From assembly GCF_013426205.1 (NCBI RefSeq), contig NC_089425.1, positions 4,464,001 to 4,528,000 of the forward strand: a stretch of DNA of 64,000 nucleotides. Reading direction: 5' to 3'. The DNA is from Metarhizium brunneum (lineage: Eukaryota; Ascomycota; Sordariomycetes; Hypocreales; Clavicipitaceae). A program made the position numbers and the translations under genes. The number at the start of each line of letters is the position of its first letter. The stretch's first letter is position 1. Of the stretch, positions 1 through 13,300 are shown piece after piece. The notes beneath the pieces were generated by a model that saw only the letters and a list, made by a program, of their open reading frames with translations, made no database searches and was not told the origin of the DNA.

Positions 1-249
1 ATTTAATAAAAGTTTTTAAACCTAAATTATAAGCTCTAATAATAAGCTAATTAGCTACTATTATATTTATACTTTTTTAGGGTATAAGCCTTTTTAACCT
101 TAAATTATAAACCTACTTATATATAATATATATAAAATTATTAGAATACCCTATATTACTTAGTTTAACTTTCAGCCTAAAATATTAGTTATTCCCTAAT
201 TATATATATATAATAATAAGTATAGCTAGTTTATTATAATTATAAATAT

Positions 250-1902
250 CCCCTCTAAAAGAGGTAAAACCGCTAATATAAATTTATTAGGTAGTTTTAC
301 TCTTAATATTATTAGTTTTATTAGGCTTTTTTATAGCTAATATAATAGTTTTTTTAAAGTTATATTTTAGCTTTATATTTTTAAAAGTCTTTTTTTTTAT
401 ATTTTTAATAGCTTTATTATTTTTCTTAATTTTTATTAAATTAAGATTTTTAGCTTTATAATAATTATTTTTTTTATTATAAAAAGCTTTTAATTTAATA
501 TTAATTATATTACCTTTTAAGCTTTATTAGCTTTTAACCCTTAAAAGTTATAATAAGTAATTTACTTATATTAGGCTTTTTATTATACTTAAAAGTTATC
601 TTATTATTATTAGTATATACTTTATATATAATAGTTTATAAATAGCTATAATAAATATTAGTAAATACTTATAAGAGATATATATATATAGGAGTAGTAA
701 CTTATAATTAATTATAGTCTTAATAGTAAAAAAATAACTTAAATATAAGATTAATTAAAAATATAAAAAAGAGTAAACCTTATAAATATATTATATATAT
801 AGGTATTTTAGGTTTTTAGTGTGATTTAATATAAATTATAGCTATAAAATTAGTAGGTTTATATAATAATATATAAGGTTTAATTATATAATAATAGCTA
901 AGGCTATTATAAAGTAATTATAACTAGCAAGCTATAGTGTAATACTAATTATACTAGTATATTTTTTTTTTAAATTATAATAAAAAAATAAAATAAAAGG
1001 CTAGTTAATCACCAAGACCTACTAATAACATAATTAATAGCTATACCTAGCTAATTAAATAATAATATATAATTAAAAAAATAGTATATATATTATAATA
1101 TATTAAATTTATTAGCTTAAAAAGTGATTTATAACCTTATATACTAATAAAAGTATATATATAATAATAATAATAACTTATAACCACGTGAGTTATACCC
1201 TAAAAAACTTAGAGTAATCTAATATAATATAAATTAATAAAGTTTATACCTAACTTTTATAAAGCCTATTATTTTCCCTATAATTACCTTATTTTACTTT
1301 TATATACTTAATTTAAATAAATTACTTTATAAAGTAGCTACTTATAAGTTTTTAGCTTTATATTACTCCCTAAAGTATTATAGCTTACTAATATTAAACT
1401 TAGTTAGCAGTTAATAACTATAATTATAACTAGTACTAAAAAAGGTAATAAGCTTAATATAAGTAAGTTATTTATTATAATTTTAGGGATTAAAGCTAAT
1501 AAGCCTAAAAAGGTAATAAAAAAGCTATTATTATAAAAAATATTAATAAGAAAAGGGATATATTATTAAAAGCTAAAAATATTAAAAAAATTAATAAATT
1601 TAATAAAATAACTAAGAAAATAAGAAAAAAAAAAGAAATAAAAGGGAGAATTAAGAAGAATATTATAAAACTAGTTAATAAAAAGTAGCTTTATATTATA
1701 GTTTTCCCCTTTATTGCGGAGGGATACTAGTATATTTAATATATTATAATATATATATAAATAGTTTACTTTTTTAGTTTTTTATTATTTTTAGCCTAGT
1801 ATAGCCTAATATTATTTTAGATTTTACGCTTATATAATACTAGTATTATATATATAATTTTATTTAACTATAAAGTAAATTAACCAAATATTAATATTAA
1901 TA
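250..1902 (-). mobile_element. D-family short element (copy D0), interrupted by C1
   Basis: This is a reverse-oriented copy of the D family, compared with D1 at 7258-8150. It begins at the CCCTCTAAAAGAGG end near 250 and runs to an ATTAATATTAAT end near 1900. Element C1 interrupts it between about 965 and 1723. The sequence on either side of C1 joins into continuous D sequence. Both ends are approximate. The family is heavily mutated and its class is unknown. Confidence 0.55.
965..1723 (+). mobile_element. C-family short element (copy C1)
   Basis: The element is about 760 bp and sits inside D0. The 14-bp sequence ATACTAGTATATTT flanks it on the left (951-964) and the right (1724-1737), which I read as a target-site duplication. 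One end is A/T homopolymer-rich (AAATTATAATAAAAAAATA) and the other ends in AGGG. Copies C2 and C3 have the same ends. The right half reads lysine-rich on the plus strand. Confidence 0.6.
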
Positions 1903-1907
1903 AAATT

Positions 1908-2020
1908 CCCTCTAGAAGAGGTAAAACCACTAATATAAATTTATTTAGCAGCTTTACTCTTAGTATTACTAGCCTTATTAGGCCTTTTTATAGCTAATAT
2001 AATAGCTTTTTTAAAGTTAT
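1908..2020 (-). mobile_element. D-family element (copy D3), left part
   Basis: This is the CCCTCTAGAAGAGG end of a reverse D element. It stops at the 5-bp duplication GTTAT (2016-2020) where the outer LTR element begins. The sequence continues at 20767. Comparison with D0, where the same sequence is uninterrupted near 360-380, shows the two parts belong together. Confidence 0.6.
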
Positions 2021-2466
2021 TATAATAGCTAAGGTTCCTAAAAGATAAACTAATTATAGTTTATATTAATAAAATAACTAAAATAATTAATTTAAGTAAT
2101 TAATTATTATATTAATAATAAATTATAAATTATAATTAAATAATTAAAATTAAAAAGTTATAAGTAAAGTTTATTTAATATAATAATTTATATTAAAAGC
2201 TAAGAAATTAAAATTGATTTATAAAATAAATTTAAAAGTTTTTATATATTATAATATTTACTTATTATTTATTAAAGTTTTAATAAATTATAATTATATA
2301 TATATTATTAATTTATTTAAAGTTTATTAAATAATTAATAAACTTTTTTTTATTAATAGCTTATTTTAACTATTAATTTATTACTTATTATACTTATATT
2401 ATTTTATAGCTTATATAACTAGCTTAACTTATAACTTATATTATAGCTTATAATTAAGTTATAATA
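2021..2466. repeat. Left LTR of E1
   Basis: This 446-bp repeat begins TATAATAGCTAAGG and ends GGTTATAATA-like. It matches 20321-20766 along its whole length, including a middle section that differs from the E2 LTRs. The pairing 2021/20321 is therefore preferred over pairing with 9912 or 17278. Confidence 0.75.
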
Positions 2467-5400
2467 TAATATTTCTTTTTTTATAGTTTTACTTTTAAAA
2501 TTTAAGCTTTATTTTATAAATAGTTTTATTTACCTTTTTTTTTATTAATTATAAGTATTTTATTTTTTTATAATATTTTTTTTTATTATATTTAATTATA
2601 TAAAAAAACCTAAAAAATCTTATTTTATTATTAATTATATTATAATTATTATTTTTATTTATAAATAAAATTTTAAAATATTATTTTATAATTATCATTT
2701 TAAAAAAAAAAGTTTTTATTAAGTTATTAAAAGTATTAATTATTATATTTTTTATTATTTTTTAAGTTATTTTTATAATAGTTTTTATATTTTTATAATA
2801 AATTATATATATAAGATTTTCTTATTATAATATATATTATTAATATATTTTAATAAATTATATTATTAAGAAATTTTATTAGCTTAAAAAAAAAGAAATT
2901 AATAAAAAAATTATTAATTAAAAAGTATTATAAAACTTAACTAAAAATAAATAAAGCCTTAAATTATTTAATATATTTTTAATATATATATTATTATTTA
3001 TATAAAAAAGGTTTAAAAATAGCTTATTATAATTTTATTTTTTTAAAAAAAAAAAAAAAAAAAAGCTTAAAAGTATAAATTAAAATAAGTTTAATAATAA
3101 AAGTTTAAAATTATTTAAAATACTTAAAACTAAAATATTTTTAATATTTTAAATTAAAGTATTTTATTTAATATTAAGTTATAAGCTATTAATAATATTA
3201 TTATAATAAATACTAATAATTTTTTAAGTATTTTATAAGTTTTTATATATTTTTCTTATTTTTATAGTTTTTTTATTTAATAAAATATTAATATATTTTA
3301 TTTTTTATTTTTATATTTAAAATTTATTTTACTTTATATTTTATTTTATTTATAATTTTAATATTTTTTTTTATTAATATATTATTTAATACTTTTTTAA
3401 AAAATAAAATATATATTATAAAATAATTTTTTATAATTTTTAATAATAAAAGTTTATAATTATTTATTAATATTTATTTTTTAATAATAAATAATTTTAA
3501 TTTTTTATAATTTAATTTATTATTTAATTATATTATTTTAATATTTTATTAAAATAAATAAATTATATTTTTTTTAAAAAATTAATTTTTTTAATTTTTT
3601 ATAATTATAATATTATATTATTTTATTTTATATAAATTTTAATTTATATTATATTTTTTTATATAATTTTTTTAATTTATTTACTTATAATATTATTTAT
3701 TTTATTTATAATTTTTTATATTATATTTAAAATACTTTAAAATTAAATTTATAATTAATATAAGCTAATATTTATTTTATTAATTTTAATATTAAGCTAT
3801 TATAAATTAATTATATTATAAATAATTATTTAACTTAATTATTTTATTAATAATTAATATAATATTATAAATATTATTTAAGTATTTAATTTAATTTTTT
3901 TATTTATTTATTTATTTATAAATAATATATAATACTTAATTTATAATTTATTTTAAGTTATATTATAAGTATTTATTAAAATTTAAAAATAAATATATTT
4001 TTTTTATTTAATATAATTTTTTTTAATAATTTATAATTACTTATTATTATTTATAAAAATATATATATAAGTTTTTTTATATTATTTACTTTTTTATATA
4101 ATAAAATATATTTATATTTTATAAATTTATTTATAATTATAAATATATTATTATATTTTATATTAATTATTAGTTTTTTTAATATTAATAGCTTTATAAT
4201 ATAATTAAAAGCTATTAATTTTTATAATTATATTAATATTAATAATAATTATAATTTTTTATATAATTTATATTATAAAACTTTACTTTTTTAATATTAT
4301 ATATATTTATTAATAATTTTTTTAATTATTTTCTTAATTTTTAAAAAATTATATTATTATTATATTTTATTTAATATTTTATAAATTTTTTAATATTTAT
4401 AAATTAAATATTTATATATTTTTTTAATATATTTTTTTTATAATTTTAAAAGTATTTAAGTTTTTTTATAATATTTTAAAATAATTTTAGGTTTTATAAA
4501 ATATTTTTTTAATATATTTATAAACCTAATTTTTTTTTTTATTTATTATTAGATTTTTTTATATATTAAGTTTTTATTTTATATTTTTAATATAATATTT
4601 AATTATTTTTATTAAAAATTATTATTTATATTAATTTTAAGAAATTATTTTATTATTATAAATATTTTTATATTATAATTATTTTTTTAATTTAAAGTAT
4701 TTATTTATTTATTTTTAGATTTATTTTAATAAATAATTTTATAATTAAATTTTAAAAAATATTTAATTTATTAAATTTATTATTTATTTAATTATTATAT
4801 TATTATAAAATAAAAAATATTTTTATAATTAATATATACTTTAATTTTATATTTATTTTTTATAAAATAATATTTAAATTTCTTAAAAATATTAATAATT
4901 ATTAAGAATTTTTTATTATAAATAAAATAATTAAGTTTTATTTTATAAAGTTTTTTTAAATAAAATATAATAAAATATAATTTTTTATTATTATTTTTTT
5001 ATTTAATTTATATTTTTAAAATAAAATTTAATAAATTAATTTTTAATTTTATTTTTTTTTTTAAATTAAAAATTCTTAAAATAAATTTAAATATAATAAG
5101 TTTTTTAATTTTATTAAAAATATATTATATTTTATTATTTTAATTTTATTATTTATCTTTTTTTAATAAATTTATTTAAAAATATTATAATTTTATTATA
5201 ATTTTTAATAAATTTTTTATAATAATTTATAAAGTTTTTAAAGCTTTATATATTTTTAATATTTTTTAATATTAATTAAATTTTTATTATTTTAATTTTT
5301 ATTTTTTTTATTTATATTTTATTTAATTATATTATATATTTTAAAAAGTTTATTTTTTATATATAAAATTTATATTTTATTAATTTAAATAATAATTTAA

Positions 5401-5982
5401 TATTTTATAATATTTTTAATATTATATATATATATTTTTTATAATTTTTTAAGATTTTTAAAAAAATTAATATATTATTAAAATATATTATTATAAAGTT
5501 ATTTAAATATTTTTATAATATATTATTAATTATTTTTTAAAATATTATTAATATATTAATAAATTTTATTAATATTATTAAGTATTTAAATAATTTAAAT
5601 TTTATTTTAAAAGTTATTATTTATTTATAATTTTTTTTTATTTAAATTAAATTATATACTTTTTTTAAGTTTATTATAATAAATTAATTTATATTATATA
5701 ATTAATTTTATAATTTTAATATTAATAATAATAATATTTTATTTTTTATAATAATTATATTTAATTATTAATAATTTATTATTAATTATAATTTTTTATT
5801 TTTTTTTAAAATAAATATAATTAAGTATTTAGCTTTTAATATTAATATTTTAATATAATTTTTTATTAATATTTTATTAATATATTTTTATAATATTTTA
5901 AGTTTTTTTATATTTAAATTATAAATTTTATAAAATATTATTAATTTTTTATTTATTAATTTAATTTTATAATTTTATTAAT

Positions 5983-6562
5983 CCCTTTATAATAAAAGGG
6001 AAAACTATAATATAAAGCTACTTTTTATTAATTAGCTTTACAGTATTCTTCTTAATTCTTCCTTTTATTTCTTCTTTTTTTCTTGCTTTCTTAGCTGCTT
6101 TATTAAGTTTATTAACTTTTTTAGTATTCCTGGCCTTTAATAACGTATCCCTCTTCTTGTTAATATTCTCTGTAATAGTAGCCTTTTTAGTAGCTACGTT
6201 ATTTACAAAGCGATTTATTTAAATTAAGTATATAAAGGCAAAACAAGGTAATTATAGGGAAGATAATAGGCTTTATAAAAGTCAAGACTTTATTAATTTA
6301 TATTATATTAAATTACTTTAAGTTTTTTAGGGTATAACTTATATAATTATAAGTTATTATTATTATTATATATATACTTTTACTAGTATATAAAGTTATA
6401 AATTACCTTTTAAGCTAATAAATTTAATATATTATAATATATATACTATTTTTTTAATTATATATTACTATTTAATTAGCTAAGTATAGCTATTAATTAT
6501 ATTACTAGTAGGTTCTAGTAATTAACTAGCCTTTTTTTTTTATTTCTTTATTATAATTTAAT
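5983..6562 (-). mobile_element. C-family short element (copy C2), least mutated copy
   Basis: This 580-bp reverse copy is inserted in E1. It is flanked by the 12-bp duplication AATTTTATTAAT (5971-5982 and 6563-6574). The colinear position in E2 (about 13855) has only one copy of that target and no insertion. About 6040-6290 retains many more C and G bases than the surroundings, so this patch has largely escaped RIP. Confidence 0.7.
6018..6210 (-). pseudogene. Lysine-rich C-terminal coding remnant in C2
   Basis: On the minus strand an open frame runs from about 6210 down to a TAG stop at 6018-6020. It encodes a strongly basic, lysine-rich tail of roughly 60 residues (stretches such as KKRDTLLKARNTKK and KKARKKEEIKGRIKK). 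The same tail, mutated, can be followed in C1 and C3. Basic coiled tails of this sort occur at the C-terminus of fungal pogo/Fot-type DDE transposases, but no catalytic part is present, so the assignment is only a suggestion. Confidence 0.4.
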
Positions 6563-7257
6563 AATTTTATTAATTATATTTAAATAATTTAATTTTTAAT
6601 TCTTTTATAAATAATTTTTTATATTTTTAATATTTTTTAAAAATATTTTTAAGTTTTTTTTTTTTTTTTATTAAGTTTTTATTATTTTTATTATTTTTAT
6701 TTTTTTTTTTTTAAGTTTTTTATTTATATTTATAAAAATTTTTTTAAAATAATAATAATTTTTTAAATTTTAATTTTAATTTTTTTATTATTTATTATTA
6801 TTTATATTTTAATTTATAATATTATTAAAATTATTATAATAAATTTAATTATTTTTTTTTATATTTATTATTTTTATATTATTTATTTATTATTATTAGT
6901 TTTTAAATAATTTATTTAAAAGTTTTTTTTTTTTAAAATTTTATTTATAAATTAAATTATAATAAAAAAATTTTTTTTTTTAAATTTTATTAATTTTATT
7001 AACTTAAAATTTTATTTTATTTTAATTAACTTATTTTTTAATTAATTAATAAGTTATTTTTTTATAATTATAAATATTTTAATATTAAATTATATTTTAA
7101 TATATTTTAATATTAAATTATATTTTAATATATTTATAATATTAAATTAAATTATTTTTAAATAATTTTAAATTTATACTTTAAAATAATTAGTTTTTTA
7201 ATTAATAATTTTATTATTATAAGTAAAAAGTTTTTTTTTAATATTAATTAATTTATA

Positions 7258-8150
7258 TTAATATTAATATTTAATTAATTTACTTTATAATTAAATAAAA
7301 TTATATATATAATATTAATATTATATAAGTATAAAATCTAAAATAATATTAGGTTATATTAGGCTAAAAATAATAAAAAACTAAAAAAGTAAATTATTTA
7401 TATATTATAATATATTAAATATACTAGTATAATTAGTATTATATTATAGCTTACTAGTTATAATTACCTTATAATAGCCTTAGCTATTATTATATAATTA
7501 AACCTTATATATTATTATTTATAATTATAATTTACACTAAGATATACTAAAAACCTAAAATACTTATATATATAGTATATTTATAAGGTTTTTCTTGTAT
7601 TTTAAATTGATTTTATATTTAAATTATTTGCTTTTTCTGCTATTAAAACCTTACTATAATAATATAACTAATTATAAGTTACTGCTCTTATATATATATA
7701 TCTTTTATAAGCACTTACTAATATTTATTATAGCTATTTATAAACAATAATAATAAGATAACCTTTAAGTATAATAAGCTATTAAATAAGCCTAATATAA
7801 GTAGGTTATTTATTATAACCTTTAAGGGTTAAAGCTAATAAGGCCTAGTAAATAATATAGCTATTAATAAATTAAAAGCCTTTTATAATACAAGGGATAT
7901 TTATTTTAAAGCTAAAAATCTTAATTTTATAAAAATTAAAAAAGTTATAAAAATAATTAAAAATTTAAAAAAAAAAGCTTTTAAAAATATTAAACTAAAA
8001 TATAATACTAAAAAAGCTATAAAATTAGCTATAAAAAAAGCTAATAAAGCTAGTAAAGCTAAGGCTAAAAAGGCTAAAAAGGCTAAAAAGGCTTATAAGG
8101 CTAAAGCTACTAAATAAATTTATATTAGCGGTTTTATCTTTTCTAGAGGG
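7258..8150 (+). mobile_element. D-family short element (copy D1)
   Basis: This 893-bp element sits in E1 and is flanked by the 13-bp duplication TAATTAATTTATA (7245-7257 and 8151-8163). E2 has the uninterrupted target at about 14515-14535. It begins with TTAATATTAATA repeats and ends TTTTCTAGAGGG. Near its right end a lysine/alanine-rich frame (repeats of KKA) closes with TAA at 8115-8117. That is another possible transposase-type basic tail. Confidence 0.65.
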
Positions 8151-9911
8151 TAATTAATTTATATAATACTTTTTTATATTTTTATAATAATTAATAATAA
8201 TTAATAATTTTAAGTAAAATATAATTACTTATTATATTATTATTTATAAGTATATAAATATAATATTTTATAATTTTAATATTTAATATTATTTTATTAT
8301 TTTATTTATTTTAAATTATATTAAAAGTTATTAATATTTTTTTTATATTAATTTATAGCTTTTTTATAAATAATATACTTTATTTTTTAAGTTTTTTAAA
8401 ATAAATTCTTTTATAATTTATTATTTTATTTTTTAATATTATTTTATAAGTTTAATTTTATTTTATAAATACTTAAAATAAAATCTATTATTAAATATTT
8501 AATATAAGTAATTATAAATTTAATTTTTTTATTTTTTTATATTGTTTATATTTTAAGTTATTATAATTTATTATATATTTTTTATTATATTTAAAGTTAA
8601 ACTTTTATTTATAATATTATTTATTTAGCTTTTATTTATTATAATATATTAATTTTATAATTATTTTAGAATTTTTTTATTTAAATATATTTAATATTTA
8701 TTATATTTATTTATATATTATTAGTATTTTATATTATTATTTATATTATTTTTTAGCTTTATTTATTATATATTTTAAGTAATTTAATAATAAATATATT
8801 ATATAATTTTTTATTTTATATTAAAATAACTTAAATAATAACTTTTTTTTATATATTAAAATTTTTTTTTTATATATATATTAATATTATTACTTATTTT
8901 ATATATATATATATAATTAATATATATTTAATTTTTATATATTTATAAAATTTATATAAGCTTAATATTTAATAAATATATTTAAATTAAATTTTAAAAT
9001 TATTATTTAATTATTATTAATTATTTTTATTTTTTATTTTAAAAATTTTTATTTAAAATATAATATTTTAATTAAATATTTTTTTATTTTAATTAAAAAT
9101 ATATTTAATATATTATAAATATATATAATATTTATATTAATTATATATAATTTTTATATTTTAATAAAAGTTTAAAATTATTTTTTTTTTAAGTATTATA
9201 ATATTAGGTTTTTTAATATTATAATAATATTTATTATAATAATAAAAATTATAAAATATTTTCTTATTAATATAAAAAAATATTATTATATAATTTATTT
9301 TTATATAATTATTAATTTTATTAGTATTTTTATTTTATTTTATTTATTTTTAAATATTTTTAAAATATTTAAAATTATATTATTATTATTAATATTTATT
9401 TTTTTTATTTTATTAAATTAAATTATAATAAAAAAATAAAAAAAAAGGCTAGTTAATTACTAGAATATACTAGTAATATAATTAATAGCTATATATAGCT
9501 AATTAAAAAATAATATATAATTAAAAAAATACTATATATATATATTATAATATATTAAATTTATTAGCTTAAAAGATAATTTATAACTTTATATACTAAT
9601 AAAAGCTTATAACTTTATATATTAAAAATATATATAATAATAATAATAACTTATAATTATATAAGTTATATCCTAAAAAACTTAGAGTAATCTAATATAA
9701 TATAAATTAATAAAGTTTATACTTAACTTTTATAAAGCTTATTATTTTCCTTATAATTACCTTATTTTACTTTTATATACCTAATTTAAATAAATTACTT
9801 TATAAATAATATAGCTACTTATAAGTCTCTAGCTTTATATTACTCCCTAAAGTATTATAGCTTACTAATATTAAACTTAATTGGTAGTTAATAACTTTAT
9901 TATAAGTATAA

Positions 9912-10347
9912 TATAACGGCTAAGGTTCCTAAGAGATAAACTAGTTATAATTTATATTAGCAAAATAACTAAAGCAATTAATCTAAGTAATTAGGTATTA
10001 TATTAATAATAAGTTATAAATTATAACTAAGTAATTAAAGTTAAAAAGTTATAAGTAAAGCTTATTTAATATAATAATTAGTATTAAAAGCTAAGAAATT
10101 AAAAGCTATTTATAAAGTAAATTTAAGGGTTTTTATATATTATAATTATTAGTTATTATAAAAATAAGTATTTTTAATACTTACTTTTAAATATTAATAA
10201 GTATTATATATACTTACTTATAATAACTAAGTATTCTTTTTATTAGTTTTATTATACTAACTAATATTTTATAGCTTATTATACCTATACTACCTAGCAG
10301 CTTTATATAGCCGGCTTAATTTATAGCTTATATACTAGGTTATAATA
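9912..10347. repeat. Left LTR of E2
   Basis: This 436-bp repeat starts TATAACGGCTAAGG and ends GGTTATAATA. It shares a specific middle section (about 10140-10250) with 17278-17713 that is different in the E1 LTRs. Confidence 0.75.
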
Positions 10348-13300
10348 TAATATCCCTTTTCTTATAATTTTATTTTTAAGATCTAGGCTTTATTTTATAA
10401 ATAGTTTTTTTACCCTTTTCTTTTATTAATAAGTTCCTTTTTCTTTTTATTTTTTATAATATTCTTTTAATATTATATCTAATTATATTATTATTTTTTA
10501 TACTTAAAAGCAAAAAAATCCCTTATTAAAAGCTTTTTTTACCTTATAAAATAATTATTTAATTAATTCTATTAAATTATTTAATTATAATATTATATTA
10601 TATTTCTTTTATTTTACTTATAGTTTTTATTATAAAATAATTAAGTATTTTTTTAAGTATAAAAAATATATATAATAAAAGTATTTTTATAATACTTTTA
10701 GTATTATAATTAATTTATATAAGTATTCTTTTATATATTATTATTTTTTATTAATAAGTATTTTTATAATTAATTATATTATTTTTAAATTAAAATATTT
10801 AGATTAAAAGAAAAAGAAAGTAAAAAAGTAAATACTTAAAGCTTAAGCTAAGTTAAATAAAGTACTAGCTTATCTAGTATAATTATATTATTAAAAGTAA
10901 TAGTTAATTACTAAAAGTTAATAAATAACTTACTTAGGTTTATAATTATTAAATAAGTTAAAAAAGAAAAAGTATTATAAATTTAAGGCTATTATTAATA
11001 TATAATTTCTAAATACTATTAATATATTAAATTAGAATATTATATTTAGGGATACCTTATTAAATACTACTAGTAATATTATTATAATAAGTACTAGTAA
11101 TTCTTTAAGTACTTTATAAATTCTTATATATTTTCCTTATTTTTATAGCTTTTTTATTTAATAAAATATTAGTATATTTTATTTTTTATTTTTATATTTA
11201 AAATCTATTTTACTTTATATTTTATTTTATTTATAACTTTAATATTTTTTTTTATTAATATATTACTTAATACTTTTTTAAAAAATAAAATATATATTAT
11301 AAAATGATTTTTTATAGTTTTTAATAATAAAAGTTTATAATTATTTATTAATATTTATTTTTTAATAATAAATAATCCTAATTTTTTATAATTTAATTTA
11401 TTATTTAATTATATTATTTTAATATTTTATTAAAGTAAGTAAATTATATTTTTTTTCTTAAAAATTAGTTTTTTTAATTTTTTTTAATTATAATATTATA
11501 TTATTTTTTTTTATATAAATTCTAATTTATATTATATTTTTTTATATAATTTTTTTAGTTTATTTACTTATAATATTACTTATTTTACTTATAGTTTTTT
11601 ATATTATATTTAAAATATTTTAAGATTAAATTTATAATTAATATAAGCTAGTATTTACTTTATTAATTCTAATATTAAGCTATTATAAGTTAATTATATT
11701 ATAAGTAATTATTTAACTTAATTATTCTATTAATAATTAATATAATATTATAAATACTATTTAAGTATTTAGTTTAATTTTTTTATTTATTTATTTATTT
11801 ATAAATAATATATAATATTTAACTTATAATTTATTTTAAGTTATATTATAAGTACTTATTAAAACTTAAAGGTAAATATACTTTTTTTATTTAATATAAT
11901 TTCTTTTAATAGCTTATAATTACTTATTATTATTTATAAAAATATATATATAAGTCTTTTTATATTACTTACTTTTTTATATAATAAAAAGTATTTATAC
12001 TTTATAAGTTTATTTATAATTATAAATATATTATTATATTTTATATTAGTTATTAGTTTTTTTAATATTAATAGCTTTATAATATAATTAAAAACTATTA
12101 ATTTTTATAATTATATTAATACTAGTAATAATTATAATTCTTTATATAGCTTATATTATAAAGCTTTACTTTTTTTATATTATATATATTTATTAATAAT
12201 TTTTTTAATTATTTTTTTAATTCTTAAAAAATTATATTATTATTATATTTTATTTAATATTTTATAAATTTTTTAATATTTATAAACTAAATATTTATAT
12301 ATTTTTTTAATATATTTTTCTTATAATTCTAGTAGTATTTAGATTTTCTCTTTATATATTAATATTTTTTTTAAGTAATATATATATTTTATTAATATAT
12401 TTTTAATATATTATATATTATTTATTACTTATTAGTATATTTTCTTATATATTAGGTTTTTTTTTTATACTTTTAGTATAATATTAAGTTATTTTTATTA
12501 AAAGTTATTATTTTTATTAATTTTAAGAAGTTATTTTATTATTATAAGTATTTTTATATTATAATTACTTTTTTAATTTAAAGTATTTATTTATTTATTT
12601 TTAGATTTCTTTTAATAAATAATTTTATAATTAAATTCTAAAAAATATTTAGCTTATTAAATTTATTATTTATTTAATTATTATATTATTATAAAATAAA
12701 AAATATTTTTATAATTAATATATACCTTAACTTTATATTTACTTTTTATAAAATAATATTTAAATTTCTTAAAAGTATTAATAATTACTAGGAATTTTTT
12801 ATTATAAATAAAATAATTAAGTTTTATTTTATAAAGTTTTTTTAAGTAAAATATAATAAAGTATAATTTTTTATTATTATTTTATTATTTTACTTATACT
12901 TTTAAAGTAAAATCTAATAAATTAGTTTTTAGTTTTATTTTTTTTTTAAGTTAAAAGTTCTTAAAATAAGTTTAAATATAATATATTTTTTAATTTTATT
13001 AAAAGTATATTATACTTTATTATTTTAATTTTATTACTTATTTTTCTTAGTAAATTTATTTAAGGGTATTATAATTTTATTATAGCTTTTAATAAATTTT
13101 TTATAATAATTTATAAAGCTTTTAAAGCTTTATATATTCTTAATATTTTTTAGTATTAGTTAGTTTTTTATTACTTTAATTTTTATTTTTTTTATTTATA
13201 TCTTATTTAATTATATTATATATCCTAAAAAGTTTACTTTTTATATATAGAACTTATATTTTATTAGTTTAAGTAATAATTTAATATTTTATAATATTTT

